Positions 6,880 to 15,610 of a stretch of DNA of 34,556 nucleotides are shown piece after piece. Source of the DNA: an uncultured Ruminococcus sp. (lineage in GTDB: Bacteria > Bacillota > Clostridia > Oscillospirales > Ruminococcaceae); assembly GCA_937910385.1 (NCBI GenBank), contig CALEPT010000086.1, forward strand, positions 1 through 34,556. The letters are read 5' to 3'. A model generated the notes under the pieces. That model was given only the letters and a program-made list of their open reading frames with translations. It ran no database searches and was not told where the DNA came from. Positions within the stretch are counted from its first letter, which is position 1. Each line of letters begins with the position of its first letter. The translations under genes and the position numbers were made by a program.

Positions 6880-9264
6880 ATGAAGAATGAAATTGTTGTG
6901 AAGCGTGATCCAAAACGCATATATGCGGAATATGATAAGGGGCTTACTGCTGCTCAGGTTAAGACGAGAAAAAGCGAAGGCTTTGACAACCGCCCTGTTG
7001 ATTCTCCTTCAAAGAGCGTAAAAGAGATAATCGCGGATAACCTTTTCACATATTTCAACCTGCTGTTTCTGGTACTGACTCTACTCCTTGTGAGCGTCGG
7101 TTCATACAGAGACATCACCTTCATGCCCATAATTATTGCCAACACGCTTATTGGTATCATACAGGAGCTTCGCTCGAAGCGCGTGCTGGACAAGCTCACG
7201 GTTCTCAATGCTCCTGTAACAACAGTAATAAGAGACGGCGAGGAGATGAACGTTCCGTCAAAGGAGCTCGTCCTCGATGATATTGCGGTATTCCGCGCGG
7301 GCAATCAGATTAGTGCAGATGCCGTCGTCATAAGGGGGAGCGTTTCTGTGAATGAATCTCTTTTGACGGGAGAGTCGGACGAGATAGCTAAGGGAACAGG
7401 GGATATCCTGATGTCGGGAAGCTATATCGTTTCCGGTGCCTGCTGTGCGCGTCTTGAAAAGGTCGGCAGCGACTCATATATCTCAAAGCTCACTCTTCAG
7501 GCAAAAAAGAGCCGTAAAGGTGAGCAGTCTGAGATGATACGTTCACTCAATAAGATAGTAAAGTTCGCGGGTATCGCGATAATCCCTATCGGAATTATCC
7601 TATTTTACCAGTCCTATTTTGTCAGCCACGAGACTATTAAGGCGAGTGTGCAGTCAATGGTCGCCGCAATCATAGGCATGATACCGGAGGGACTTTTTCT
7701 TGTAGCGAGTACGACTCTTGCCATAAGCGCAATGCGGCTTGCTATCGGAAAGGTTCTCGTCCACGATATGAAGTGTATTGAGACGCTTGCGCGGGTTGAC
7801 GTTCTCTGCGTAGATAAAACCGGAACGATAACAGAAAATTATATGTCCGTCTCGTCGATAATACCTGTTTCGGGCGATATACCTGAAAGCACGGTATACG
7901 AGCTAATAAGCGATTTTGCCGCAGCTCAGAGCTATGATAATGAGACTATGACGGCGATAAAGAATTACTTCAACCGTCCGTCGGGGCTTTATGCAGTCGG
8001 CTCAACGGGTTTTTCTTCGGAGTTCAAGTACAGCAGTGTAACATTTGAAAGGGGAGCGTTCGTGCTCGGTGCACCAGAGTTCGTGCTGCGTGAGACTATT
8101 GAGAACTATAAGGAGCTCATCGACTCATACAGCCGCAAGGGCTATCGTGTGCTTGCTTTCGCGAGTTACTCGGGATTTCCGGACGGCAAGGCGCTTACTG
8201 CGCCCATTGTGCCCGTTTGCTTTGTGACCCTTTCCAATCCTATACGCGAAAACGCCGCCGAGACCTTTAAGTATTTCGACCAGCAGGGAGTTGAGGTAAA
8301 GGTAATATCGGGTGACAATCCCGTTACAGTCTCCGAGGTCGCTAAGCTTGCGGGGATACGCAACGCGGACAACTACATTGACGCGACGACTCTAACCACC
8401 GATGCTTCGATTGATGATGCTGTCCTAAAGTATACCGTTTTCGGAAGAGTTACCCCCGAGCAGAAGCGTAAGCTCGTAAGGGCTTTGAAAAGGGCGGGTA
8501 AGACTGTTGCTATGACAGGGGACGGAGTCAACGACGTTCTTGCGCTCAAAGATGCGGACTGCTCTGTGGCAATGGCTTCGGGAAGTGATGCCGCAGCTCA
8601 GGCTTCTCAGCTGGTGCTGCTCGAATCTGACTTTTCAAAAATGCCTGACGTTGTTGCCGAGGGACGCAAGGTCGTAAACAATCTCGAGCGCTCCGGAAGC
8701 CTTTTCCTTGTAAAGAATATTTTCTCGCTGGTGCTCTCGGTGTTGTCTATATGCTTTGGAATGGGCTATCCGCTTAAACCCTCGCAGATATCGCTCATCA
8801 GTATGTTCACTATCGGAATCCCCGCATTATTTCTCTCGCAAATGCCGAATAAGGAGCTCATCAGGGGCAAATTCATCACGAACATTCTGCTGAAGGCTCT
8901 GCCTGCGGGAATTACTGACACAATAATTGTGGCGGCAATGGTCTACTTCGGGAACATTTTCAATGTAGATCAGACCGATATCGCTACAGCTTCAACGATA
9001 CTTCTTAGTATTGTCGGACTCATGATAGTTTTTGAGATATCCAAGCCGATGGACGTTTACAAGATGTGGCTTTGGATATTCTGCGCGCTCGGACTCATCT
9101 GCTGTATGCTGTTTGTAAGTGATTTCTTCGATATTACTGCTATGTCCACGAAATGCATACTCCTTTGTATAAACTTCTCTATCATCGCAGAGCCGTTCAT
9201 GCGCTACCTGACGATAATAATGAAAAAGCTCCGGGAAGTCTTTATAAAGCTCGGCTCGGACTGA
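6880..9264 (+). CDS. P-type cation-transporting ATPase (HAD-IC family)
   Basis: This is a membrane pump that couples ATP hydrolysis to cation movement through a phospho-Asp intermediate. The 794-aa protein has TGES (163-166) in the actuator domain, the phosphorylation site DKTGT with Asp312, and TGDGVND (546-552) in the hinge. Hydrophobic pairs flank these, including an IPEGL segment in the ion-path helix M4, and about four more helices follow. The general plan recalls the MgtA/CtpE-like class rather than heavy-metal pumps: there is no N-terminal CXXC domain and no CPC. The ion (Ca2+, Mg2+ or other) cannot be decided by eye. The start at 6880 (AAGAGG 10 bases upstream) is preferred to the ATG at 6823 in the leader. 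Confidence 0.88.
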   Translation: MKNEIVVKRDPKRIYAEYDKGLTAAQVKTRKSEGFDNRPVDSPSKSVKEIIADNLFTYFNLLFLVLTLLLVSVGSYRDITFMPIIIANTLIGIIQELRSKRVLDKLTVLNAPVTTVIRDGEEMNVPSKELVLDDIAVFRAGNQISADAVVIRGSVSVNESLLTGESDEIAKGTGDILMSGSYIVSGACCARLEKVGSDSYISKLTLQAKKSRKGEQSEMIRSLNKIVKFAGIAIIPIGIILFYQSYFVSHETIKASVQSMVAAIIGMIPEGLFLVASTTLAISAMRLAIGKVLVHDMKCIETLARVDVLCVDKTGTITENYMSVSSIIPVSGDIPESTVYELISDFAAAQSYDNETMTAIKNYFNRPSGLYAVGSTGFSSEFKYSSVTFERGAFVLGAPEFVLRETIENYKELIDSYSRKGYRVLAFASYSGFPDGKALTAPIVPVCFVTLSNPIRENAAETFKYFDQQGVEVKVISGDNPVTVSEVAKLAGIRNADNYIDATTLTTDASIDDAVLKYTVFGRVTPEQKRKLVRALKRAGKTVAMTGDGVNDVLALKDADCSVAMASGSDAAAQASQLVLLESDFSKMPDVVAEGRKVVNNLERSGSLFLVKNIFSLVLSVLSICFGMGYPLKPSQISLISMFTIGIPALFLSQMPNKELIRGKFITNILLKALPAGITDTIIVAAMVYFGNIFNVDQTDIATASTILLSIVGLMIVFEISKPMDVYKMWLWIFCALGLICCMLFVSDFFDITAMSTKCILLCINFSIIAEPFMRYLTIIMKKLREVFIKLGSD

Positions 9265-9274
9265 CAAGCTGTAG

Positions 9275-9312
9275 GAGGCGGATCAATGTATCCGCCTCTA
9301 TAATTTTAATTT
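9275..9312 (+). terminator. terminator after the ATPase gene
   Basis: A perfect 9-bp stem GAGGCGGAT (9275-9283)/ATCCGCCTC (9290-9298) with a 6-base loop is followed by an A/T-rich tail with a short T-run. It begins 10 bases after the stop codon. Confidence 0.75.
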
Positions 9313-9430
9313 GTTATCATAATCCGACGCAGCCACTAAAAACGTAATATCTGCTGCCTATCTCTAACGCATAAAGCCGGAGTTCATAACTGTTAATTAT
9401 ATTGAATAATTCAGAAAACTATAAAAGCTA

Positions 9431-9459
9431 TTGACAATCAATCGCAAATGCGGTATAAT
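9431..9459 (+). promoter_or_regulatory. promoter of the symporter gene
   Basis: A perfect TTGACA (9431-9436) and a perfect TATAAT (9454-9459) are spaced by 17 bp, about 70 bases ahead of the start codon. Confidence 0.85.
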
Positions 9460-9537
9460 AAGTACACCAACGCTTTAACTGTTTAAAGCTTTACAGATTT
9501 ATCATTTCAAATTCAAAAAATGAAAGGGCTGGTTTAA

Positions 9538-11136
9538 ATGGGCTCGAAGGCCGCAACCTTTGTCATTCTTGCCGTTTATGTCATAGTAATGGTAAGCATT
9601 GGCGTTTACACCTCTAAACGAACAAAATCCACTGAGGATTTCCTTCTCGGCGGAAGAAGCGTCGGCTCGTGGCTGACGGCATTCTCCTACGGTACAACTT
9701 ATTTTTCCGCTGTTGTTTTCATCGGCTACGCAGGACAATTCGGCTGGAGCTATGGAGTTTCTGCTACATGGGTAGGTATCGGAAATGCTATCATTGGAAG
9801 TCTCATACCGTTTTTCCTCATAGGAAGAAGAACGAGGCTCATGTCAAATCATCTCGGAGCAAAGACTATGCCCGAGTATTTTGAGCATCGATTTGGTTCC
9901 AAGGGTCTGAAAACAGTATCGGCGCTGATTGTCTTCATCTTCCTTATCCCATATACAGCGTCTGTATACAACGGACTTTCAAACCTCTTCAATATGGTTT
10001 TTGACCTCGGTGAGCACGGAGCTACATACATAATCATTGCTATGGCAGTTCTTTCGGCAGTTTATGTAACGCTCGGAGGCTACAAGGCGACCTCGCTCAA
10101 TGACTTTGTTCAGGGTATAATCATGCTCATCGGAATTTCTACGGTCGTTGTCCTTACGCTGAAGAAAAAGGACGGCTTCTCCGCAGCTGTTGATGCACTC
10201 AACCTCATTCCCGACGACAAGGGCGGCACGGGCACGCTCGGTTCGCTCTTCGGACCTGATCCGCTCAACCTTCTTGGTGTTGTTATACTTACATCACTCG
10301 GTACATGGGGACTTCCACAGATGGTTCAGAAGTTCTATGCGATCAAGGATGAGGACGCTATCAAAAAGGGCGCTGTTATCTCGACCTTCTTTGCACTTGT
10401 AGTAGCAGGCGGCTCGTACTTCATGGGCGGTTTTGTAAGACTTTACTGTACGCTCACAGAAAATGACGGAACAGCCAGAGCGCTTATCGGCTTCAACGAT
10501 AACGGTAAGCCGAAATACGATACAATGGTTCCTGCGCTTTTACAGACCGCGCTTCCGAATATTCTCATAGGACTTGTTGTGGTACTTGTTCTTTCGGCTT
10601 CTCTTTCGACGCTTTCATCACTCGTTCTCACATCAAGCTCCACTCTTACAAATGACCTCATCAAGCCAAGAGTAAAGGACTTTGACGAGAAAAAACAGCT
10701 TCTTTTCACACGTCTTTTCATTGCTGTATTCCTCATTGTATCGGTAATAATCGCAAGCAATCCCAACGCCTCTATAACGACCCTCATGTCTTATTCATGG
10801 GGAGCTCTTTCAGGAGCGTTTCTTGGACCGTTCCTTTTTGGTTTGTTCATGAAAAAAGCTTCCAAGGCAGCCTGCGCGGTAAGCTTCTGCACAGGCATCG
10901 GTATCAGCGTTGCACATATGCTTCTGTTCAGCCTTAACATCGAAGCTTTCAGCGGTATAAGACAGGCTGTTATAGATCTTAATTGCCCGCTTAACCTTCT
11001 TTCACCTATAAATGCAGGTGCATTTGCAATGATACTTTCGCTTATCATTGTTCCTGTTGTGAGCAGTTTCACAAAGGCTCCGGATAAGGAGATAGTCGAG
11101 AACGCGTTCAGTTCTCTCGAAGTCAAGAACAGCTAA
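9538..11136 (+). CDS. sodium:solute symporter (SSS family)
   Basis: This is a membrane carrier that imports a small solute with Na+. The 532-aa protein is about the family length and contains some 13 hydrophobic helices. The early DFLLGGRSVG motif and the GGYKATSLNDFVQG segment after the fifth helix are characteristic of the SSS (PutP/PanF/SglT) fold. The helix with LSASLSTLSSLVLTSSST matches the Na+-binding helix of the family. The substrate cannot be assigned by eye; proline, a sugar or an organic acid are all possible. It stands alone, with its own promoter upstream and a shared bidirectional terminator downstream. Confidence 0.9.
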   Translation: MGSKAATFVILAVYVIVMVSIGVYTSKRTKSTEDFLLGGRSVGSWLTAFSYGTTYFSAVVFIGYAGQFGWSYGVSATWVGIGNAIIGSLIPFFLIGRRTRLMSNHLGAKTMPEYFEHRFGSKGLKTVSALIVFIFLIPYTASVYNGLSNLFNMVFDLGEHGATYIIIAMAVLSAVYVTLGGYKATSLNDFVQGIIMLIGISTVVVLTLKKKDGFSAAVDALNLIPDDKGGTGTLGSLFGPDPLNLLGVVILTSLGTWGLPQMVQKFYAIKDEDAIKKGAVISTFFALVVAGGSYFMGGFVRLYCTLTENDGTARALIGFNDNGKPKYDTMVPALLQTALPNILIGLVVVLVLSASLSTLSSLVLTSSSTLTNDLIKPRVKDFDEKKQLLFTRLFIAVFLIVSVIIASNPNASITTLMSYSWGALSGAFLGPFLFGLFMKKASKAACAVSFCTGIGISVAHMLLFSLNIEAFSGIRQAVIDLNCPLNLLSPINAGAFAMILSLIIVPVVSSFTKAPDKEIVENAFSSLEVKNS

Positions 11137-11147
11137 GAAGAAGTTTA

Positions 11148-11180
11148 AAAGCCTCCTATATTATCATAGGAGGCTTTTTT
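11148..11180. terminator. bidirectional terminator
   Basis: A perfect 12-bp stem (AAAGCCTCCTAT at 11148-11159 with ATAGGAGGCTTT on the right) and a 6-base loop runs into TTTTTT. The left A-run gives T residues on the other strand. It serves the convergent symporter and dockerin genes. Confidence 0.85.
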
Positions 11181-11197
11181 CGGTATATTTTATTGTA

Positions 11198-12109
11198 TTA
11201 CTGGTTTTTTGAGTTCATGAAGTCTACAAAGCTCATATCTCCATGAACAGAAAGATATGCATAATAGCTAAGAATATAGGAAGCGTCTATACCCGTGACC
11301 ACTCCGTCGCCGTCAACATCTGCGGCGAGACTTCCTTCATTGCTCAAGCCAGAGTCGAGTTGTACGGACTGCTTGGCATATGCAGTAAGTGCTGCGGAAG
11401 CGTCGATACCGTCTACCACTTGATTATTGTCTATATCGCCGAGAGGTCTGTCGTTAATGGTGATGAAAATGCTTTTTGCATTGTCGCCGTCGGGCTTGAT
11501 ATCACGTGATTCACCGTTGGAGAGTCTGTAGGAGAGGTTGGTGAGAAAGCTGGAGTAGCCTCGTGATTCGGTCTTGAAGGCTATTTCATACCGCCCTGCC
11601 GCTTCGGAAGTGTCGGCGCTGTAATCAAATACCGCAAGGGGATAGTCGTCCGAGCTTGTGCCCGTAGGAACGAGCGGCATAGTATTTGTGCTTGTCTGAT
11701 AGTTGACCCCCATTGTATGGGTATCCGGTGTGAAAAGGGTGGATATACCATACGAAGAAGCACTCGCATAATATGGAGCAGGCATTCCTGCCTCATCGGG
11801 TTTACTTACACCTGTCAGCTCGACAGCTCCGCCTTCCCAGACCCACCTTGCAATGATCTGACCCGTGCGCTGAAGCTCGTCATCGATGTATACTCCTATT
11901 TGTCCGTCGAGTTCGGTCTTGCCGCCGAGATCGTTCACATTGATGTAGACGGTCTGACCGCTCGGCAGTGTGGAAATGCAGTCCGTATCAAAAGCCTTGA
12001 AGTACAGTGTAGGGATATAGGTGCTTTCGTCTGCAGCACCCGCGGTCAGCGCGGAAGCGGCACATACAGACATTGCAGCGGCAGTTAAAAGTGCAGTTAT
12101 TCTTTTCAT
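11198..12109 (-). CDS. secreted dockerin type I protein
   Basis: This is probably an extracellular component docked onto a cellulosome-like scaffold. The 303-aa protein has an N-terminal signal peptide (MKR, a hydrophobic stretch to about residue 23, Ala-rich cleavage region at AGAADE). The middle region (~30-222) is not a family I recognise and looks beta-rich. The C-terminal ~224-288 is a dockerin: two Ca2+-loop repeats, GDIDNNQVVDGIDAS and ADVDGDGVVTGIDAS, each followed by a helix with tandem Tyr/Ala residues. No catalytic motif is apparent in the middle region. GGAGG precedes the ATG, and the gene begins 12 bases after mtnN, so the two may be cotranscribed. Confidence 0.88.
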   Translation of the reverse strand: MKRITALLTAAAMSVCAASALTAGAADESTYIPTLYFKAFDTDCISTLPSGQTVYINVNDLGGKTELDGQIGVYIDDELQRTGQIIARWVWEGGAVELTGVSKPDEAGMPAPYYASASSYGISTLFTPDTHTMGVNYQTSTNTMPLVPTGTSSDDYPLAVFDYSADTSEAAGRYEIAFKTESRGYSSFLTNLSYRLSNGESRDIKPDGDNAKSIFITINDRPLGDIDNNQVVDGIDASAALTAYAKQSVQLDSGLSNEGSLAADVDGDGVVTGIDASYILSYYAYLSVHGDMSFVDFMNSKNQ

Positions 12110-12121
12110 ATTTGCCTCCTG

Positions 12122-12799
12122 TTAAAGCAGTTCACACATTCTGAGTACTATCTCGGCAACACGCTTAGCAGCGATTTTTTCAAACTCGTCAAAAGACATT
12201 GCTCCTTCATCATCGGCGTTGTCGGAAATACAGCGCACACTCACGTAGGGGAGCTTATTGAGGAAGCAGCAGTGCCCGACCGCTGCACTTTCCATATCAA
12301 CTGCGTAGGGATCGAGCCTTTCGAGGATATCTTGTTTTACCTCACTGCTGGAGATGAAAGCTTCTCCCGAGACTATCCTGCCGCGGAAGCTATTTACACC
12401 AAACTCACCGCATACCTTCTCGGCGGTCTCTATGAGCTTTTCGTCCGCCTTGAAGATACCGCAGTAAGGTGGATAGTCATTGAGAAAATGCAGATCGAGA
12501 TCATGGGGGAGAACTTCTGTGGAGATAACGATATCGCATACCTTAACTTCAGGATTCATGCCTCCGGCGATACCTGTATTTATGATACAGTCAGGCTTAA
12601 AGTTGTCTGTCATGACTTGTGCACACACAGCGGCATTGACCTTTGCTATACCGCAGCAGGCATTAACGAGCGTCTTATTTCCTCGCCTGTTTATGTAGAA
12701 GTCAAAGCCGGAAATGTGCTTTACCTCGGCTTCACCGAGGATCGCTCTTATATCCGCAAGCTCCGAGGGCATTGCGCCGATTATTGCTATAGTGTTCAT
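12122..12799 (-). CDS. mtnN: 5'-methylthioadenosine/S-adenosylhomocysteine nucleosidase
   Basis: This enzyme hydrolyses MTA and SAH to adenine plus the thioribose or homocysteinyl-ribose product, recycling methyl-cycle by-products. The 225-aa protein has the N-terminal IIGAMPSE (Glu13, matching the catalytic Glu12 of E. coli), SGEAFI, the substrate-binding VDMESAA and the catalytic Asp region RCISDNADD. The start at 12799 follows AAGGAGC at a good distance; an in-frame ATG at 12886 lies upstream of the promoter and is rejected. The unexpected neighbour is the dockerin gene 12 bases downstream. Confidence 0.94.
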   Translation of the reverse strand: MNTIAIIGAMPSELADIRAILGEAEVKHISGFDFYINRRGNKTLVNACCGIAKVNAAVCAQVMTDNFKPDCIINTGIAGGMNPEVKVCDIVISTEVLPHDLDLHFLNDYPPYCGIFKADEKLIETAEKVCGEFGVNSFRGRIVSGEAFISSSEVKQDILERLDPYAVDMESAAVGHCCFLNKLPYVSVRCISDNADDEGAMSFDEFEKIAAKRVAEIVLRMCELL

Positions 12800-12829
12800 A
12801 AAATTGCTCCTTAATGTTTTTATAGTTAT

Positions 12830-12858
12830 AGTATAGCATAGAAATCTCAAAAACGCAA
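12830..12858 (-). promoter_or_regulatory. mtnN promoter
   Basis: On the minus strand TTGCGT (12853-12858) and TATACT (12830-12835) are separated by 17 bp, about 30 bases upstream of the start codon. Confidence 0.6.
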
Positions 12859-13064
12859 TAGCAATATTTTTGTAATGAGTCGGCACGTACTACTAACAGG
12901 ATCCACGACCTCCGTTTCACTTCATATGACATCTCTCTACATCGCCGGGAGCCATTGCGCTGGTTTTCGCGTTATAAAGAAGGAAGAACGAAACATTATT
13001 GCACGCATGAAATTCCCGCGAGCGGAGAGCAACTTCCCGATTTGTACAGAGTGAGAGAGCTTGT

Positions 13065-13094
13065 GAGCCGGAGTGTGCTTGGCAGCACGGGCTC
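13065..13094. other. nested hairpin in the mtnN/parE intergenic region
   Basis: The 380-bp gap 12800-13179 carries two divergent promoters and no gene I can support. Just upstream of the parE promoter is a compact nested stem: GAGCC (13065-13069)/GGCTC (13090-13094) enclosing GTGCT/AGCAC with a TGGC loop. There is no T-run on either strand, so it is not a standard terminator. Its role is unknown. Confidence 0.4.
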
Positions 13095-13109
13095 CCCTCA
13101 AAATAATTC

Positions 13110-13138
13110 TTGCAAATTTTTTGAAATTATGATAAAAT
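13110..13138 (+). promoter_or_regulatory. parE promoter
   Basis: TTGCAA (13110-13115) and TAAAAT (13133-13138) are spaced by 17 bp, about 40 bases ahead of the start codon. Each box has one or two mismatches to consensus. Confidence 0.55.
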
Positions 13139-13179
13139 ATTAGTGTATGTATTGAAATAAACGGAAAGGCAGAGATAAA

Positions 13180-15159
13180 ATGGCAAGGAAAAAGGACTAC
13201 GGTAATGAAAGTATCACCATGCTGAAGGGTGCCGATAAGGTAAGAAAGCGTCCTGCCGTTATTTTCGGTTCGGATGGACTTGACGGCTGCGAGCATTCTA
13301 TTTTCGAAGTCATTTCAAATTCGATAGATGAAGCACGCGAGGGTTACGGAAATAAAATAATCATTACCCATTACAGGAACAACGATATTGAGGTCGAGGA
13401 CTTTGGACGCGGCTGTCCCGTTGATTTTAACAACAATGAACAGCGCTATAACTGGGAGCTTGTTTACTGCGAACTCTATGCGGGCGGAAAATATGACGAT
13501 ACTGCCGAGTCCTATGAATATTCTCTGGGCCTGAACGGCCTCGGACTATGTGCGACCCAGTTCTCATCCGAGTACATGGATGTGGAGGTCATTCGCGACG
13601 GCTTCAAGTACAGTCTTCACTTTGAAAAAGGCAACAATGTTGGAGGACTCAAAAAAGAGGCGTGCAGGAAGAAGCAAACCGGCACCAAGACCCGCTGGCG
13701 CCCCGATCTGGAGGTCTTCACGGATATAGACGTTTCCGACGATTATTTCTGCGATATCCTCAAAAGGCAGGCTGTCGTAAATCCCAATATCCTGTTTGTT
13801 TTCCGCTCAGAGAACGAGGCAGGAGGCTTCAACGAACAGGAGTTCATCTACGAAAACGGCATAACCGACTACGTTACTGAGATAGTCGGCGAAAACGCCA
13901 TGACCTCCATTCAGCACTGGTCCGCCGAGAAAAAGGGCAAGGACCGCGAGGACAAGGCGGAATACAAGGTGAAGCTCGACGTTGCGCTGACCTTTTCAAA
14001 TAAGGTAAAGCAGATAGAGTACTACCACAATTCAAGCTTCCTCGAGCACGGCGGTTCACCCGAAAGAGCTGTAAAGCAGGCGTTTGTTTCACAGCTTGAT
14101 TCATACATCAAGTCAGTGAACGGATATCAGAAGAACGAGGGCAAGATAACCTTCAACGATGTTGAGGAGTGCCTGATACTCGTATCGTCGTCCTTCTCGA
14201 CCCAGACCTCCTATGAGAACCAGACAAAAAAGGCTATCACGAACAAATTCATATATGAGGCGATGACGGAGTTCTTAAAGCACCAACTCGAGGTCTACTT
14301 CATCGAGAATCCCGATGAGGCAAAGCGCATTTCCGAGCAGGTGCTGCTGAACAAGCGCAGCCGCGAGAATGCAGAAAAGACCCGTCTGAACATGAAGAAG
14401 AAACTCTCGGGCACGATAGACCTGTCCAATATGGTAGAGAAGTTCGTTGACTGCCGAAGCAAGGACGTGACGCGCAGAGAGATATACATCGTGGAGGGTG
14501 ATTCGGCTCTCGGCTCAGTAAAGCTCGCGCGGAATGCTGAATTTCAGGCGATAATCCCAGTTCGCGGAAAGATTCTCAACTGTCTTAAAGCAGAGTACAC
14601 GAAAATCTTCAAGAGCGAGATAATCACCGACCTGATAAAGGTGCTCGGCTGCGGAGTTGAGGTCACCACAAAGGCGAACAAGGAGCTATCGACGTTCAAC
14701 ATCGACAATTTCCGTTGGAACAAGATAGTCATCTGCACTGATGCGGACGTTGATGGCTTTCAGATACGTACTCTGATTCTGACAATGCTCTACCGCCTTA
14801 CGCCTACGCTCATCGAGCAGGGCTACGTATATATCGCAGAGTCTCCGCTGTTCGAGATAAACACCAAGGAAAAGACATATTTTGCGTACACCGAACAGGA
14901 AAAACAGCGAATACTCGAAACCATCGGGGACAAAAAGCACACGATACAGCGCTCTAAAGGTCTCGGAGAGAACGAACCCGACATGATGAGCCTTACCACT
15001 ATGAACCCCGAGACTCGCCGTCTGATAAAGGTTACGGTGGACGATATAACCGAGTCCGCCGAGATATTTGAAATGCTCCTTGGCGACGATCTGCAGGGAC
15101 GTAAGGATTATATTTCACAGTATGGCTCAGACTACCTCGAGCTTGCGGACATAAGCTGA
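13180..15159 (+). CDS. parE: DNA topoisomerase (ATP-hydrolysing) subunit B, ParE-like
   Basis: This is the ATPase and TOPRIM subunit of a type IIA topoisomerase that partners the A subunit 450 bp downstream. The 659-aa protein has the GHKL ATP site (Glu43, Asn47, Asp50 in EVISNSIDEA; EDFGRGCPV at 73-81; LGLNGLGL at 116-123), the transducer QTK loop (ENQTKKAITNK) and a TOPRIM domain with EGDSA and DADVDG. The usual EGDSAGGSAKQGR motif reads EGDSALGSVKLAR here, and GLNGLGL replaces the common GLHGVG, which marks a divergent clade. Whether it acts as Topo IV or a second gyrase is uncertain; ParE is inferred from pairing with the parC-like gene and lack of a gyrB-specific insert. Confidence 0.85.
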   Translation: MARKKDYGNESITMLKGADKVRKRPAVIFGSDGLDGCEHSIFEVISNSIDEAREGYGNKIIITHYRNNDIEVEDFGRGCPVDFNNNEQRYNWELVYCELYAGGKYDDTAESYEYSLGLNGLGLCATQFSSEYMDVEVIRDGFKYSLHFEKGNNVGGLKKEACRKKQTGTKTRWRPDLEVFTDIDVSDDYFCDILKRQAVVNPNILFVFRSENEAGGFNEQEFIYENGITDYVTEIVGENAMTSIQHWSAEKKGKDREDKAEYKVKLDVALTFSNKVKQIEYYHNSSFLEHGGSPERAVKQAFVSQLDSYIKSVNGYQKNEGKITFNDVEECLILVSSSFSTQTSYENQTKKAITNKFIYEAMTEFLKHQLEVYFIENPDEAKRISEQVLLNKRSRENAEKTRLNMKKKLSGTIDLSNMVEKFVDCRSKDVTRREIYIVEGDSALGSVKLARNAEFQAIIPVRGKILNCLKAEYTKIFKSEIITDLIKVLGCGVEVTTKANKELSTFNIDNFRWNKIVICTDADVDGFQIRTLILTMLYRLTPTLIEQGYVYIAESPLFEINTKEKTYFAYTEQEKQRILETIGDKKHTIQRSKGLGENEPDMMSLTTMNPETRRLIKVTVDDITESAEIFEMLLGDDLQGRKDYISQYGSDYLELADIS

Positions 15160-15172
15160 CGGAGGGTCCGAC

Positions 15173-15385
15173 ATGAAGATAAAGATAACACATTGCCGCT
15201 ATTGCGGCGGAACGGAATTTATAACCGCCTTTCAGAACTTTTACGGCAGCGTTACGAGCGCGGAGAGTATGCTGAAAACGGAAACGCTCTATCACACGAT
15301 ATGCAAAAGCTGCGGCAGCGTAGTTCGCAGCTATGTAAAAGATCCCGAAAAGCTTTTGAAGAAAAAGGACAGAACGAGTCAGTAA
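15173..15385 (+). CDS. small zinc-ribbon-like protein
   Basis: The 70-aa protein has two CXXC knuckles, CRYC near residue 8 and CKSC near residue 44, about 36 residues apart, as in a zinc ribbon. The tail is Lys-rich. The start codon has GGAGG (from 15161) at a good distance and lies 13 bases after the parE stop, so it is very likely cotranscribed. I do not recognise the family; nucleic-acid binding or a protein adaptor for the topoisomerase are speculative. It is placed between the two topoisomerase subunits. Confidence 0.65.
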   Translation: MKIKITHCRYCGGTEFITAFQNFYGSVTSAESMLKTETLYHTICKSCGSVVRSYVKDPEKLLKKKDRTSQ

Positions 15386-15432
15386 ATAGTTTTTAGTCAT
15401 TAGTTTAGCAGCGGATAACACCATGAATGGGA

Positions 15433-15578
15433 TTCTAAAGGGGAGATTGCTACTTTAGAAGGCTACAGAGACGGTGACTCCCTACAGCTATATGCATAGC
15501 TTTAGGGAGATGTCAGAAAAGCTGACATAGAGCCGCAGCTCCCGTTGGGAGTCTTTGTCGTTGTGTTGGGCAGAGCCC
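15433..15578 (+). ncRNA. hairpin-rich leader upstream of parC
   Basis: Five stems follow one another: TTCTAAAG (15433-15440)/CTTTAGAA (15453-15460); a 7-bp plus 6-bp stem at 15478-15509 with one mismatch and a tight loop; ATGTCAG (15510-15516)/CTGACAT (15522-15528); CTCCC (15539-15543)/GGGAG (15547-15551) followed by TCTTT; and GGGC (15568-15571)/GCCC (15575-15578). The density of perfect stems in 225 intergenic bases argues for a real structured RNA, either the 5' leader of parC or a small RNA. I do not recognise a known class. The fourth stem with its T-rich tail could be a weak terminator. Confidence 0.5.
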
Positions 15579-15610
15579 TGCATCAGGCCGCGCAAATGAG
15601 GAGAATATAA

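Noticed and set aside
12937..13296. 119-codon minus-strand frame in the mtnN/parE gap
   Set aside because: It overlaps the parE start and promoter, lacks a ribosome site and shows no family features.
15530..15580. Group II intron domain V or retron-like RNA
   Set aside because: The AGCCG word is present, but the domain V stem, GAAA loop and catalytic triad context are not, and there is no reverse transcriptase nearby.
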